The notes under the pieces are model-generated. The model made no database searches and was not told the origin of the DNA. It saw only the letters and a program-made list of their open reading frames with translations. The translations under genes and the position numbers were made by a program. Source: Pseudomonadales bacterium (GTDB lineage: Bacteria > Pseudomonadota > Gammaproteobacteria > Pseudomonadales > Pseudohongiellaceae). From it: DNA of 64,000 nt. Positions 16,810 to 25,400 of the stretch are shown piece after piece. The stretch spans positions 62,001 through 126,000 of the forward strand of contig JACKOJ010000005.1 of NCBI GenBank assembly GCA_024234325.1. The letters run 5' to 3'. Within the stretch, counting starts at the first letter, position 1; each line of letters starts with the position of its first letter.

Positions 16810-18024
16810 ATGTCAGAGATTGGTGCAAATCGCAGAGAGTTCATTCGCCTGGGTGTGAAGGGCCTGGCCGCTTTCGCCGGTGGCAGCCTGCTGTCCGGCA
16901 GTGCAAGCGTATTCCCCTCCGGACGCCTGATGGCGCAACCGGCGTCGCGGGAGTCTTCCTTTGAGGGACTGCACCGCCTTGGCCCCCTGCTTCCACCGGA
17001 TGAGAACGGCATCATGCTGCCAGCGGGTTACCGTTCCCGTGTGCTGGCGATGACAGGCAAGCCGCCTCTGCCGGACGGCGACTATGTCTGGCATGCAGAG
17101 CCGGACGGTGGCGCCTGTTACGCGACGCCGGATGGTGGCTGGGTCTACGTGTCCAACAGCGAGGTGCCAGCCAAGGCCGGCGGTGTCGGAGCACTGCGCT
17201 TCAATTCCCGCGGCGATCTGGTGGATGCCTACCCGATTCTCAGTGGCACGACCAGCAACTGCGCGGGTGGCAAGACCCCCTGGAATACCTGGTTGTCCTG
17301 TGAGGAGGTAGACCACGGCCTGGTCTATGAGTGCGACCCCTTTGGAGAAAAGTTTGCCGAGGTGCGCCCTGCGTTGGGCGCCTTCCGCCACGAAGCGGTG
17401 GCGGTGGACACTGATCACGAACATCTGTATCTGACGGAAGATGAACCCGATGGCTGTTTTTACCGCTTTCGTCCGCAACGCCCGCTGCCGGATCTCAGCG
17501 CCGGAGTGCTGGAGGTGGCGGAAGTGACGGAAAAGAACGGCAAACGTCTCGTGCAATGGCATGCCCTGCCCGATCCCTTGGCGAAAGACACGCTGACCCG
17601 CAAGCAGATCGCACGGGCAAGCCACTTCGATGGGGGAGAAGGGATTGGTTTCTTCGGAGGCAAAGTCTATTTCACCACGAAGGGGGACAATCGCGTGTGG
17701 GTCTACGATGTCCACACGAGCGAGATCGGCGTGCTTTACGATATCAAGACCAGTCCTAACCCGATTCTCAAGGGCGTGGACAATGTGGTGATCACGCCGG
17801 CCGGCGACGTCATCGTGGCGGAGGACGGAGGCGATAATCAACTGGTGGCACTGACGCCCGAGGGCGGGGTTGTGCCCATCGTGCAGGTGGTGGGGCAGGA
17901 CGACTCCGAACTTTGCGGCCCCGCCTTCGACCCGTCCTATACCCGACTCTATTTCAGTTCCCAGAGTGGTTTCAGCAAGAACGGGCCGGGCATTACCTAC
18001 GAGATCACCGGGCCGTTTGCCTGA
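16810..18024 (+). CDS. PhoX-like (DUF839) Tat-exported protein, putative phosphatase
   Basis: 404 residues. A twin-arginine signal is present: RREFIRLGVKGLAAFAGG at residues 8-25. The mature part resembles the DUF839/PhoX beta-propeller: CAGGKTPWNTWLSCEEVDHG, GAFRHEAVAVDTD, LYLTEDEPDGCFYRF, GEGIGFFGGKVYFTTKGDN and DNVVITPAGDVIVAEDGG. In PhoX, the cysteine and acidic residues of such segments bind the Fe/Ca cofactor of this alkaline phosphatase. At 404 residues it is shorter than canonical PhoX, so it may have a different substrate. A strong terminator follows at 18035. Confidence 0.82.
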   Translation: MSEIGANRREFIRLGVKGLAAFAGGSLLSGSASVFPSGRLMAQPASRESSFEGLHRLGPLLPPDENGIMLPAGYRSRVLAMTGKPPLPDGDYVWHAEPDGGACYATPDGGWVYVSNSEVPAKAGGVGALRFNSRGDLVDAYPILSGTTSNCAGGKTPWNTWLSCEEVDHGLVYECDPFGEKFAEVRPALGAFRHEAVAVDTDHEHLYLTEDEPDGCFYRFRPQRPLPDLSAGVLEVAEVTEKNGKRLVQWHALPDPLAKDTLTRKQIARASHFDGGEGIGFFGGKVYFTTKGDNRVWVYDVHTSEIGVLYDIKTSPNPILKGVDNVVITPAGDVIVAEDGGDNQLVALTPEGGVVPIVQVVGQDDSELCGPAFDPSYTRLYFSSQSGFSKNGPGITYEITGPFA

Positions 18025-18034
18025 CTCGATTCCC

Positions 18035-18064
18035 GCCTGCGACAAGGTGTCGCAGGCGCTTTTC
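18035..18064 (+). terminator. Rho-independent terminator
   Basis: GCCTGCGACA (18035-18044), a 3-base loop and TGTCGCAGGC (18048-18057) form a perfect 10-bp stem followed by GCTTTT. Confidence 0.92.
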
Positions 18065-18081
18065 CCTCCCCCTGCGCTCGC

Positions 18082-18110
18082 TTGACACTACTTTTTGTAA
18101 GTGTTTATAT
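18082..18110 (+). promoter_or_regulatory. Sigma70-type promoter for the 18138 lipoprotein gene
   Basis: TTGACA (18082-18087), a 17-base spacer and TTATAT (18105-18110). It sits 28 bases before the ATG at 18138. Confidence 0.65.
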
Positions 18111-18137
18111 CGCCCGACTTGGAATAGGGGAGAGAGT

Positions 18138-19016
18138 ATGAGAGCGAAGGAGTGGAGGCTGGGACTCCTGGGGGCCGTTGCGGCGGTCACTCTGGCAGCC
18201 TGTACCAGCACAGGGATGCAAAGCCAGGCGTCGGCTACCGATATTCCCAGAACACCGGGTGGCAAGCCGGATTTCAACGGCATCTGGCAGGTTCTCAGCA
18301 CGGCCAACAACAATCTGGAATCCGCTCCGGCCAAGGCTGCATTTGCTTTGGTTCCCGGCGATTTTGTGCCGGTTCCTGCGCCCGAGGTCGTGGCGCTTGG
18401 CGCCGTGGGGGCAGTTCCCGCCAGCTTCGGCGTGGTGGAGGGGGGCAGCATTCCCTACAAGCCGGCTGCGCTGGCACAGCGCGACAGCAATCGCGAGAAC
18501 TGGCTGAGCAGCGACCCGGAGATCAAGTGCTATATGCCCGGCGTTCCCCGCGCCACGTATATTCCGCACCCCTTTCAGATTTTTCAGAGTGACAAGGCAT
18601 TTTTTATCGCCTATTCCTTCGCTGGCGCCGTGCGCAACGTGTATCTTGAAGACCCGGGTGAGCCGCCGCTGGATGCCTGGATGGGGCAGTCCTACGGCTA
18701 TTGGGACGGCGACACCTTCGTGGTTGAAGTCACCGGCCTGGACGATCGCACGTGGTTTGATCGTGCTGGCAATTATCACACCTACAAATTAAAGGTCACT
18801 GAGCGTTATACTCTGCTCAGTGAGAACGTCATCCAGTACGAGGCCACTATGGAAGATCCGGATATCTTCGAGCGGCCGTGGACCATCAGGATGCCGATCT
18901 ACCGAAGGCTTGAAGAAGGATTCGAGCTCCCCCAGTTTAAATGTGTGGAGTTTGTGGAAGAGCTTATGTACGGAAGGTATCGCAAGGGACGTGAAAGCGA
19001 GCTTTTCGGGGAATGA
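18138..19016 (+). CDS. Hypothetical lipoprotein of the GGKPDFNGIW type
   Basis: 292 residues from the ATG at 18138, with AGGGGAGAG upstream; longer readings run back into phoX-like coding sequence. The lipobox is VTLAAC at about residue 22. The mature start contains RTPGGKPDFNGIWQVL, a segment common in large paralogous families of marine and soil proteobacteria that pair with DUF6152 proteins. Later segments are PGVPRATYIPHPFQIFQ, AWMGQSYGYWDGDTFVVEVT and DRTWFDRAGN. Function unknown. The next gene, 49 bases downstream on the same strand, is its usual DUF6152 companion. Confidence 0.75.
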   Translation: MRAKEWRLGLLGAVAAVTLAACTSTGMQSQASATDIPRTPGGKPDFNGIWQVLSTANNNLESAPAKAAFALVPGDFVPVPAPEVVALGAVGAVPASFGVVEGGSIPYKPAALAQRDSNRENWLSSDPEIKCYMPGVPRATYIPHPFQIFQSDKAFFIAYSFAGAVRNVYLEDPGEPPLDAWMGQSYGYWDGDTFVVEVTGLDDRTWFDRAGNYHTYKLKVTERYTLLSENVIQYEATMEDPDIFERPWTIRMPIYRRLEEGFELPQFKCVEFVEELMYGRYRKGRESELFGE

Positions 19017-19065
19017 GCCGGTCAGTGAAAAAGACTATGAGTCAGTACTCAAGAGGGGTGGAAAT

Positions 19066-19509
19066 ATGAAGTTTAAACACATGCTGATGGCGGCGGGTGT
19101 CGCTGGAACCCTGGCGGCGGCTTCAATGCCCGCCTCCGCACACCATGCCTTCTCGGCGGAATTCGATGCGAACCTGCCGATCGCGCTGCGTGGCCCGATT
19201 ATCCGGGTGGAGTGGATTAACCCCCATTCCTGGATTCATCTGATGAACACGAACGAAGATGGCACCCAACAGCCGTGGATGGTGGAGGGCGGTACGCCCA
19301 ACACCTTGCTGCGTCGTGGCATTAACCGCGATTCCCTGCAGATCGGCACGGAGATCGTGGTGACGGGCTACCAGAGCAAGGATCGTCTGTGCGAACCGGA
19401 ATGCCGTGGCAACGGTCGCGACATCACCTTCCCAGACGGCCGCAAGCTGTTCATGGGCTCTTCCGGTACCGGTGCTCCGCGTGACGGTTCCGATCCGAAC
19501 GAGCGTTGA
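19066..19509 (+). CDS. DUF6152 family periplasmic protein
   Basis: 147 residues. A signal peptide ends at SASA-HHAF. HHAFSAEFDANLPIALRGPI and VEWINPHSWIHL are the signature of DUF6152 proteins. Function unknown. It probably forms a two-gene unit with the upstream lipoprotein, an association seen repeatedly in related genomes. AGAGGGGTGG precedes the ATG. A GC-rich hairpin lies 35 bases after the stop. Confidence 0.82.
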   Translation: MKFKHMLMAAGVAGTLAAASMPASAHHAFSAEFDANLPIALRGPIIRVEWINPHSWIHLMNTNEDGTQQPWMVEGGTPNTLLRRGINRDSLQIGTEIVVTGYQSKDRLCEPECRGNGRDITFPDGRKLFMGSSGTGAPRDGSDPNER

Positions 19510-19543
19510 TCGCAGGGCTTGACGCCCTCGCTCATGTCGCCAG

Positions 19544-19574
19544 CGCCCGCGCTCCCCGGTGGAACGCGGGCGTT
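19544..19574 (+). terminator. Possible terminator hairpin
   Basis: CGCCCGCG (19544-19551) pairs with CGCGGGCG (19565-19572), but only TTGTG follows, so termination is uncertain. It lies between the convergent DUF6152 gene and the 19582 gene. Confidence 0.4.
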
Positions 19575-19581
19575 GTGCATT

Positions 19582-20148
19582 CTACAGTGCGGTTTCCGGC
19601 GTGCGCTCGAAGCTGCCGCCGTCACGAAACACCACCGAGCCCTCGTAATACCCTGCACTCTCTATCTGCAAGACCACTTCGTTGAAGCTGCGATTTTCCC
19701 AGAACCAGCCGTGAATGCCGGTAAAGGGTGCCTCATAGACCCCGGCGCCACTGGCGGCCGTGCCTTTGCTGAAACTCTCGACGCCCTCGTCGCCCACCCT
19801 GCCGTCGGGGTCGGCGTGCATGTCGAACAGCAGATCCGATGTTGCCGTCCAGGAGAAGACCAGCGTGTTGCCTTCGCTCAGCCGGTATTTGTACTCGACG
19901 GACTGATAGGGTTCGAGGATGAATTCGGCGTGATCGATCCGGTGGGCCGTGTCATGAGCCTCCAGCGGGCTGTCGCTGGCATCCGCGAGATCCAGCAGAC
20001 CGAGGGCGCGGCCCGCCCCAAGCGGGTCGATACCGAACTCGGCAGGCAACACCGCGATAAGGAGTACCCCTGTGGCCAGGCACGCGGCGCATGCGGTGGC
20101 TAACAGTAAGGTACGGCTACTGACGGCAGTGGACGGCGTGTCTGACAT
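19582..20148 (-). CDS. Transmembrane anchor protein associated with HupE/UreJ
   Basis: 188 residues. One membrane segment near the N-terminus (about residues 14-33, LLLATACAACLATGVLLIAV) is followed by an exported domain with LEPYQSVEYKYRLSEGNTLV, FSWTATSDLLFDMHADPDG and FTGIHGWFWENRSF. Small anchored proteins of this type are often found next to HupE/UreJ genes. The role is unknown; metal handling in the periplasm is a reasonable guess from context. It follows the HupE/UreJ gene by 15 bases. Confidence 0.65.
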   Translation of the reverse strand: MSDTPSTAVSSRTLLLATACAACLATGVLLIAVLPAEFGIDPLGAGRALGLLDLADASDSPLEAHDTAHRIDHAEFILEPYQSVEYKYRLSEGNTLVFSWTATSDLLFDMHADPDGRVGDEGVESFSKGTAASGAGVYEAPFTGIHGWFWENRSFNEVVLQIESAGYYEGSVVFRDGGSFERTPETAL

Positions 20149-20163
20149 GATGTGCTCCCGTGA

Positions 20164-20886
20164 TCAGTAAGGGCTGTCGTTTGCCCAGGCCATGAGCTGG
20201 TAAACGGTGAGGACGAAGCCGCCGCTCATCAACAGGGTGTTGACGGCCAGGGCCGAACCCGGGAAACCGGGACGGGCGCGCCACACGGCAAGCAGCAGGA
20301 GCATGCCTGACAGGGCCAGTAACTGCCCGATTTCGACACCGACGTTAAAGCTCAGCATGTTGATGAGGAGACCGTTGTCGCTGAGCGTAAACGCCTGCAA
20401 CTTGCTCGCCAGCCCCAGTCCGTGAAAGAGACCGAAGACGAAGACGGCGGCTTTCGGATTGGGGCGCCACCTGCCCAGGCGGGCCAGACCGCCCAGATTC
20501 TCGAAGGCCTTGTAAACAATCGAAAAGCCGATGATGGCATCGATGAGAAAAGCGTTGATGCGCAGGTTCAGCAGAACGCCTGCAAGCAGGGTCAGGCTGT
20601 GTCCGATGGCGAACAGGGAGACGAACTGCAGCACCTGCACGGGGCGGCGCAGAAAGAACACCACTCCGAACAGATAGAGCAGATGGTCGTAGCCCGTGAC
20701 CATGTGCTTGGCGCCCAGGTAGATGAAAGGGCCAATCGCGGGGCCGTCGATGGCCTGCACATAATTGGCGTCGTTGCCGGTGATGGTGTGGCCGAGAGCG
20801 CCCGAGGCCAGCCCGCTGCCGATCAGCGCCAGCAGCAGGGCCAGGGTATAAGACTTCCCTGATGCCTTGGGCCGTGAGCAGAGCAT
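20164..20886 (-). CDS. HupE/UreJ-like membrane protein
   Basis: 240 residues with an N-terminal signal or first helix and about six further membrane helices. Metal-ligand-rich motifs of the HupE/UreJ_2 family are visible: GAKHMVTGYDHLLYLFGV, FAIGHSLTLLAGV, VFGLFHGLGLASKL and NVGVEIGQLLAL. HupE and UreJ are nickel transporters linked to hydrogenase and urease, but this longer subfamily occurs without either enzyme and its substrate is not settled. Neighbours are a single-haem lipoprotein upstream and a membrane-anchored protein downstream, all on the minus strand with 14-15 base gaps. Confidence 0.8.
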   Translation of the reverse strand: MLCSRPKASGKSYTLALLLALIGSGLASGALGHTITGNDANYVQAIDGPAIGPFIYLGAKHMVTGYDHLLYLFGVVFFLRRPVQVLQFVSLFAIGHSLTLLAGVLLNLRINAFLIDAIIGFSIVYKAFENLGGLARLGRWRPNPKAAVFVFGLFHGLGLASKLQAFTLSDNGLLINMLSFNVGVEIGQLLALSGMLLLLAVWRARPGFPGSALAVNTLLMSGGFVLTVYQLMAWANDSPY

Positions 20887-20900
20887 ACCGGGCCGTGGGC

Positions 20901-21416
20901 TCAGTTCTTGTTCACAAACTTGGAGATCTCGGGGTTGTAGGTCTGGTGGCAGGCACTGCAGACGCTGTAGATCTGCGCCCCCGCCTGAAAGAAGTCTTCC
21001 TGGTTGCGGCTGGAGGCGGCGCTGTAGGCGAGCGATGCCGCCTGGCTCAGGGCATTGGCGTAGGTGACCCAGCCGTCGTCGTCCATCGCGCGTCCGGGCA
21101 GGGCCAGCGCGTTGCCGGCCTCAATCAGTTGCGCCGCGCGCTGCTGCACCATCAGCCACTCCTCGTCGTTTGTGGGGTAGAGTTCTTCGTAGCCCGTGTT
21201 GACGTCATCCACCCAGCCCGCGTAATCCCACAGGACGTCGGAGATCGGGTCCAGCACCATGTTCATGTAGGCCTTGATGTCCAGTTGCAGATCGTAGCGG
21301 CTGGCATCCACGCTCGTGTCGACCTGTGGTGAGCCTTGCGGGGAGCAGGCTGCGAGCAGGCTGCTGCCGAGAAGAATCAGGCTGCTGTGGATCAGAACGC
21401 GCTTTATTGTTGTCAT
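20901..21416 (-). CDS. Cytochrome c'/c556-like haem lipoprotein
   Basis: 171 residues. The lipobox is SSLLAAC (about residue 24). A haem c attachment motif CSACH lies near the C-terminus (VCSACHQTYNPEI), the location used by cytochromes c' and c556, which are four-helix bundles; the sequence between is mostly helical in character (EEWLMVQQRAAQLIEAGNAL). It is likely an outer-membrane or periplasmic-face haem protein. It is the first gene of the trio with HupE/UreJ and the anchor protein, 14 bases apart, which suggests a joint function not obvious from any one part. Confidence 0.75.
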   Translation of the reverse strand: MTTIKRVLIHSSLILLGSSLLAACSPQGSPQVDTSVDASRYDLQLDIKAYMNMVLDPISDVLWDYAGWVDDVNTGYEELYPTNDEEWLMVQQRAAQLIEAGNALALPGRAMDDDGWVTYANALSQAASLAYSAASSRNQEDFFQAGAQIYSVCSACHQTYNPEISKFVNKN

Positions 21417-21634
21417 GACAGGACTCCGAAGGCTGGTGTGAGACCTGGCGGATTTCCTTTTCTCCGGGGCAGGTCACGTGCGAGTGCTCAAGAGTGTACA
21501 ACAATGCAGACCGGCGCGTGCCAGTTCCGGCAGAGAATTTTCCCTCACTTCCCGTGGGCGCCTTGAGACTGACACGATGCTCCACTATGCTGAACCGCTT
21601 GACCGGCTAACGAGGAGGTAGGTGGGTCGGCGCG

Positions 21635-22912
21635 ATGCCGCTCACGCAGACTATGACACGTATGCTGATACCTGTGGCAGCGCTGCTGCTTTCCGATGCG
21701 CTGCTGCTGACAGGACACGGACTGCAGGCTACCCTGCTGCCCGTCAGTGCGGAGCTGCATGGCTTCACTACCGCGCAGATTGGTCTGATGGGCTCCGGTT
21801 ACTATCTGGGCTTTGTAACAGGGTGTCTGCTGACCCCCTGGCTGGTAAGGCGTACCGGCCACATCCGCACCTTTGCCATTCTTGCCACCAGTTATTCCGC
21901 TGTAGTGCTCATGTTCTTCGCTCTTCCCTATCTGCCGGTGTGGCTGGGCTTGCGCTTCATCGTGGGGCTGGCAATTTCCGGCCTGTACATGACCATCGAG
22001 AGCTGGCTCAACGAACGTTCCACGTCGTCCACCAGGGGCACCATCCTGTCCTTGTACGTGGTGATCAACATGAGCATGACCATGGTCGGGCAGCAGATGC
22101 TGAACCTGGCGGACCCGCTGGGGCAGACGCTGTTTGTCCTGATCTCCATTCTGCTGTCGATCGCGATGATTCCGGTCTGCCTGACGACTTCGCTGGCACC
22201 CGCGCCCATTCAGAATGTGCGCATTGATGTGCGCAAGGTCTGGCGGCTGTCCCAGGCAGGGGTGGCCGGGGCGATCGCCACTGGCCTGGTGACGGGAGCC
22301 TTCTGGTCCCTGGGGCCTTTGTATGCCCGCGGGCTGGGTCTGGAAACCCGAGCGTTGACCCTGTTCCTGAGTGCGGTGGTGCTCGGCGGTGCCGTGTTCC
22401 AGTTACCTCTCGGCCGCCTGTCCGATCGCTACGACCGGCGCCTGGTGCTGCTGGGCACCGCGACAGTAGGCGCCGTGCTGTCGGCACTGCTGGCCGTGCT
22501 GCCGGGCTTCTTTCCGGCCAGCCTGAGCGTGCTGGCCTTCCTGTGGGGAGGCTGTGTGATGACGCAGTACGCCATCAGCCTGGCCCATGCCAACGATCGT
22601 GCAGCGCCGGAAGAGTTTGTGATGGTGGGCAGCGTGATGCTGCTGTCGATGGGGGTGTTTTCGGCGCTGGGTTCGGTGATAGCCGCTGTGTTCATGCAGG
22701 GTTTTGGTCCCGCAGGGCTTTATGTGTTCGCCGCGCTTTGCCTGAGCATCTTTGCCCTGACTCTGGCCGCCCGTCGCCGCGTGCATGTCCTGCCAGTGCA
22801 TGACGAGACCGGCCCTTTCCGCGCGGTTGCCGATACGGCAACTCCCATGGCCTTTGAGCTTGACCCCCGCAACGAGGACGCGGTGACGGAGAAGGCCGGG
22901 CCGCCTGACTAG
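21635..22912 (+). CDS. Major facilitator superfamily transporter (YcaD-like)
   Basis: 425 residues with twelve membrane segments. GLMGSGYYLGFVTGCLLTPW is the first loop region, with the MFS motif A variant in GRLSDRYDRRLVLLGTA, and LRFIVGLAISGLYMTIESWL with the ESWLNE motif typical of the YcaD/YfkF subgroup. The C-terminal tail of about 45 residues is hydrophilic. A start at 21653 (MTRMLIP) is also possible. Substrate unknown. It diverges from the haem lipoprotein gene; the 218 bases between hold no obvious RNA or operator. Confidence 0.82.
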   Translation: MPLTQTMTRMLIPVAALLLSDALLLTGHGLQATLLPVSAELHGFTTAQIGLMGSGYYLGFVTGCLLTPWLVRRTGHIRTFAILATSYSAVVLMFFALPYLPVWLGLRFIVGLAISGLYMTIESWLNERSTSSTRGTILSLYVVINMSMTMVGQQMLNLADPLGQTLFVLISILLSIAMIPVCLTTSLAPAPIQNVRIDVRKVWRLSQAGVAGAIATGLVTGAFWSLGPLYARGLGLETRALTLFLSAVVLGGAVFQLPLGRLSDRYDRRLVLLGTATVGAVLSALLAVLPGFFPASLSVLAFLWGGCVMTQYAISLAHANDRAAPEEFVMVGSVMLLSMGVFSALGSVIAAVFMQGFGPAGLYVFAALCLSIFALTLAARRRVHVLPVHDETGPFRAVADTATPMAFELDPRNEDAVTEKAGPPD

Positions 22913-22922
22913 CTGCCCAAGT

Positions 22923-23666
22923 TCAGGAGGAGGCCTGGTCCACCAGGAAGTGCTCCAGGCTTTCGCCCGTGAGTTTGTGAACCTGGGAGAACACAAACCA
23001 GATGGCGAGCATGAGAATGATCATGCTCGGCAATGCAATCACCGGGTAGCTCAGCGCTGTCATCTTGCCCAGTTCTTCGCTGTATTCCGTGGTGCCGGGA
23101 GGGCTGACCAGAATGACTTTGGCCAGCACATAGTTCAGCACGGACGACAGGAAGAAGGAGCTGGCCACGATGAAGGAGGCCTGGCCCATGCGTTTGTCGA
23201 AGGTCCCTGTATTGCCGTTCTTCTCCAGCGCCTGGTACAGCGCGTCCACTCGTACCAGTTGCCCATTCAGGATCAGCGTCTTGACCAGCGGGAATCGGGT
23301 GCGCTGGGTAAACAGCACGGCGATGCCGATCAGGCCGGGAATGGTGGCCTCCTTGATGGCGATGTACTTCGGATCCAGTTCCAGCAGACTTATGCCACCG
23401 GTCAGGAACACGCTGACAACCCCCAGAATCGAGAAGGCATTGACCTTGCCGGACTGACGCAGGTCCCACAGGCCATAGGCAATCGGGAAGGCCAGCGCAA
23501 ACACGATGCTGAGGGAGGGGCCCAGGCTGTCGTCACCGCTGAGCTTGGACAGAATGAACACCGGAATGACGATGTTGAAGGCAAGATTGGCCAGGAAACC
23601 ACCCGGTGCACGATCGCTCTTCCCGGTGGGGCTGACAGGCTTGTCCTGTGGCGTCGGGTCTTGCAT
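22923..23666 (-). CDS. VC0807-like multispanning membrane protein
   Basis: 247 residues from the ATG at 23666 (MQDPTPQDKPVSPTGKS). Six or so hydrophobic segments are present, including FLANLAFNIVIPVFILSKL, SIVFALAFPIAYGLWDL and ALSYPVIALPSMIILMLAIW. The pattern fits the conserved VC0807-type proteins of gammaproteobacteria, whose function is unknown. The upstream in-frame start at 23729 would add a 21-residue hydrophilic stretch that overlaps the intergenic region before sseA's stop and is less likely. Convergent with the MFS gene. Confidence 0.68.
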   Translation of the reverse strand: MQDPTPQDKPVSPTGKSDRAPGGFLANLAFNIVIPVFILSKLSGDDSLGPSLSIVFALAFPIAYGLWDLRQSGKVNAFSILGVVSVFLTGGISLLELDPKYIAIKEATIPGLIGIAVLFTQRTRFPLVKTLILNGQLVRVDALYQALEKNGNTGTFDKRMGQASFIVASSFFLSSVLNYVLAKVILVSPPGTTEYSEELGKMTALSYPVIALPSMIILMLAIWFVFSQVHKLTGESLEHFLVDQASS

Positions 23667-23744
23667 GAATAAAACCTGTGCGTAATCGGAAAGCCTGCGA
23701 GTATACGCAATTTCCTGCGGCTGTCCCATCGTGTGCGTGCGCTT

Positions 23745-24614
23745 CTAGCTTGCTGGAGCTGTCGTCACGGGCAGGCTGTCGCCCGCCCCCCATTCTGCCC
23801 AGGACCCGTCGTACACGGAGACATTCCGGTAGCCCGCCAGGTGCGCGGCAAAGGCCACCACACAGGCTGTCACGCCGGAGCCGCAGGTCGCAATGAGACG
23901 GTTATCCTGCGGTGCCAGTGCCTGCAGGGCGAGCGTCAGTTCCGGCACGGGTCGCAGGTGCCCCTTGTCGATCAGGGAATCGAACGGCAGATTGCAGGCA
24001 CCCGGCATGTGGCCGCCGCGCAGGCCCGGGCGCGGCTCGGGAGCGCGGCCATAGAAACGGTCTGCGGAGCGGGCGTCCACAATGCGGGTGTCGGCGGATG
24101 TGGTTGCCAGCAGCACCTCCCGCCAGTCGCTGATTCGCGTCGGGCGAAAACTCGCAACGAAATCACCGCTGCCGGGAACAGAGTCGGGTTCGCCAGTGCC
24201 AATGGCGTAACCGGCGGCCTGCCAGACGGGCAGGCCGCCATTGAGCACGGCGCTGTCTGTCAGTCCCATGGATTGCAGCATCCACCAGGCCCTCGGGCTG
24301 GTCTGCACCCCGATGCTGTCGTAAACCACGACCCGGCTGTCCTTGTGAATGCCGAGGCGCTGGGCCTCGGAGGTGAACAGCGAGGCGTCCGGCATCATGT
24401 GCGGCAGGCTGGTCTCGCGGTCGCAGATGCGGCGGTCGAAGTCGAAGAAGCGGGCGCCGGGGATGCGCTTCTGCAGCCATTCCTGTTCGCCATCGCGCTG
24501 CGTGGCGGGCATGTGCCAACTGGCATCAAGGACGACAATACGCGGGTCGGACTGCAGGGCGTCTGCGAGCCATTCCACGGAGACGAGAGCGGGCATGGGA
24601 GTGCTGGATGGCAT
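23745..24614 (-). CDS. sseA: 3-mercaptopyruvate / thiosulfate sulfurtransferase
   Basis: 289 residues with two rhodanese domains. The catalytic loop is CGSGVTA with C244, the SseA-type active-site sequence that favours 3-mercaptopyruvate over thiosulfate. WLQKRIPGARFFDFD in the first domain and ARSADRFYGRAPEPRPGLRG with GHMPGACNLPFDSLID before the active site are family hallmarks. The enzyme transfers sulfane sulfur to thiol acceptors or cyanide. Confidence 0.92.
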   Translation of the reverse strand: MPSSTPMPALVSVEWLADALQSDPRIVVLDASWHMPATQRDGEQEWLQKRIPGARFFDFDRRICDRETSLPHMMPDASLFTSEAQRLGIHKDSRVVVYDSIGVQTSPRAWWMLQSMGLTDSAVLNGGLPVWQAAGYAIGTGEPDSVPGSGDFVASFRPTRISDWREVLLATTSADTRIVDARSADRFYGRAPEPRPGLRGGHMPGACNLPFDSLIDKGHLRPVPELTLALQALAPQDNRLIATCGSGVTACVVAFAAHLAGYRNVSVYDGSWAEWGAGDSLPVTTAPAS

Positions 24615-24733
24615 GGGGGTTTTCTCCTGCTGATAGGCCCTGCGGGCGAGTCTGGCTCATTGTAGCAGCCCGCGCGCGGGGTCTGTTACCATGCCGCAGG
24701 GAATCCTGAGCAGAAGGCTCATGGGGAGGATTC

Positions 24734-25141
24734 ATGAAGTACTTTTACAGAACTGTCGGCATTACGTTGGCGATCTTCATACTGCTGCTGGTGATTGCCC
24801 GCGTGGCGCTGGAGCGAGGGGAGGTGGTGGAACTGCATACTCTGGATCCGCAAAACGAACGTGTCGTCACGGAGCTGTGGGTTGTTGATGATGCGGGTTT
24901 GCAGTACCTGCGAGCAGGCAACCCTGAAGATCTGTGGCTGGCCCGTATCAGAGACAATTATTCGGTAGAGCTCACTCGCAACGGTGAGACCCGTCAATAC
25001 ACAGCAGTCGTACGCGTGGACAAGCGGGATCGCATCAACCGGCTGATGGCAGAAAAATACACCTGGGGCGACAGCTTCCGCGAATTGCTGTCCGGTACAC
25101 GAGCACATGCGGTGCCCGTGGAGTTGCATGCGCTGGACTGA
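24734..25141 (+). CDS. Membrane-anchored small protein, deazaflavin-reductase-like fold (tentative)
   Basis: 135 residues. One N-terminal membrane helix (residues 8-24, VGITLAIFILLLVIARV) is followed by a soluble domain. TELWVVDDAGLQYLRAGNPE, DNYSVELTRNGETRQYTAVV and INRLMAEKYTWGD follow the strand pattern of Ddn/PF04075-like split-barrel proteins, but no cofactor motif is certain. GGGGAGGA precedes the ATG. Alternative reading: an uncharacterised membrane-anchored protein. The region after it (25142-25400) is AT-rich around 25240-25290 and holds the leader of the next gene. Confidence 0.55.
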   Translation: MKYFYRTVGITLAIFILLLVIARVALERGEVVELHTLDPQNERVVTELWVVDDAGLQYLRAGNPEDLWLARIRDNYSVELTRNGETRQYTAVVRVDKRDRINRLMAEKYTWGDSFRELLSGTRAHAVPVELHALD

Positions 25142-25400
25142 ACCTTGTTTCCCTGCACCGCTTTCTTCCCCACCTTCCTGCGGAAAATATTTCTTTGCCA
25201 AAACGACCCATATTTCATTTTTGCTTAGCGGCTCCCGTGTAAATCGTTTGGATATCAAATAATTAAAAAATTTTGTCTGCGTTTGTGCCGAATCCGACGA
25301 ATTCCGGAATCCAAATGCATTCGTCATAATCCGGTAGACCTTCCTGTACCTCGTTGCTACTTTCAGCAGCACCAATAACAATCACAACATGAGGTACATC

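Noticed and set aside
16813..18045. Open frame of 410 codons on the minus strand
   Set aside because: Antisense to the PhoX-like gene, which has a Tat signal, a terminator and family motifs.
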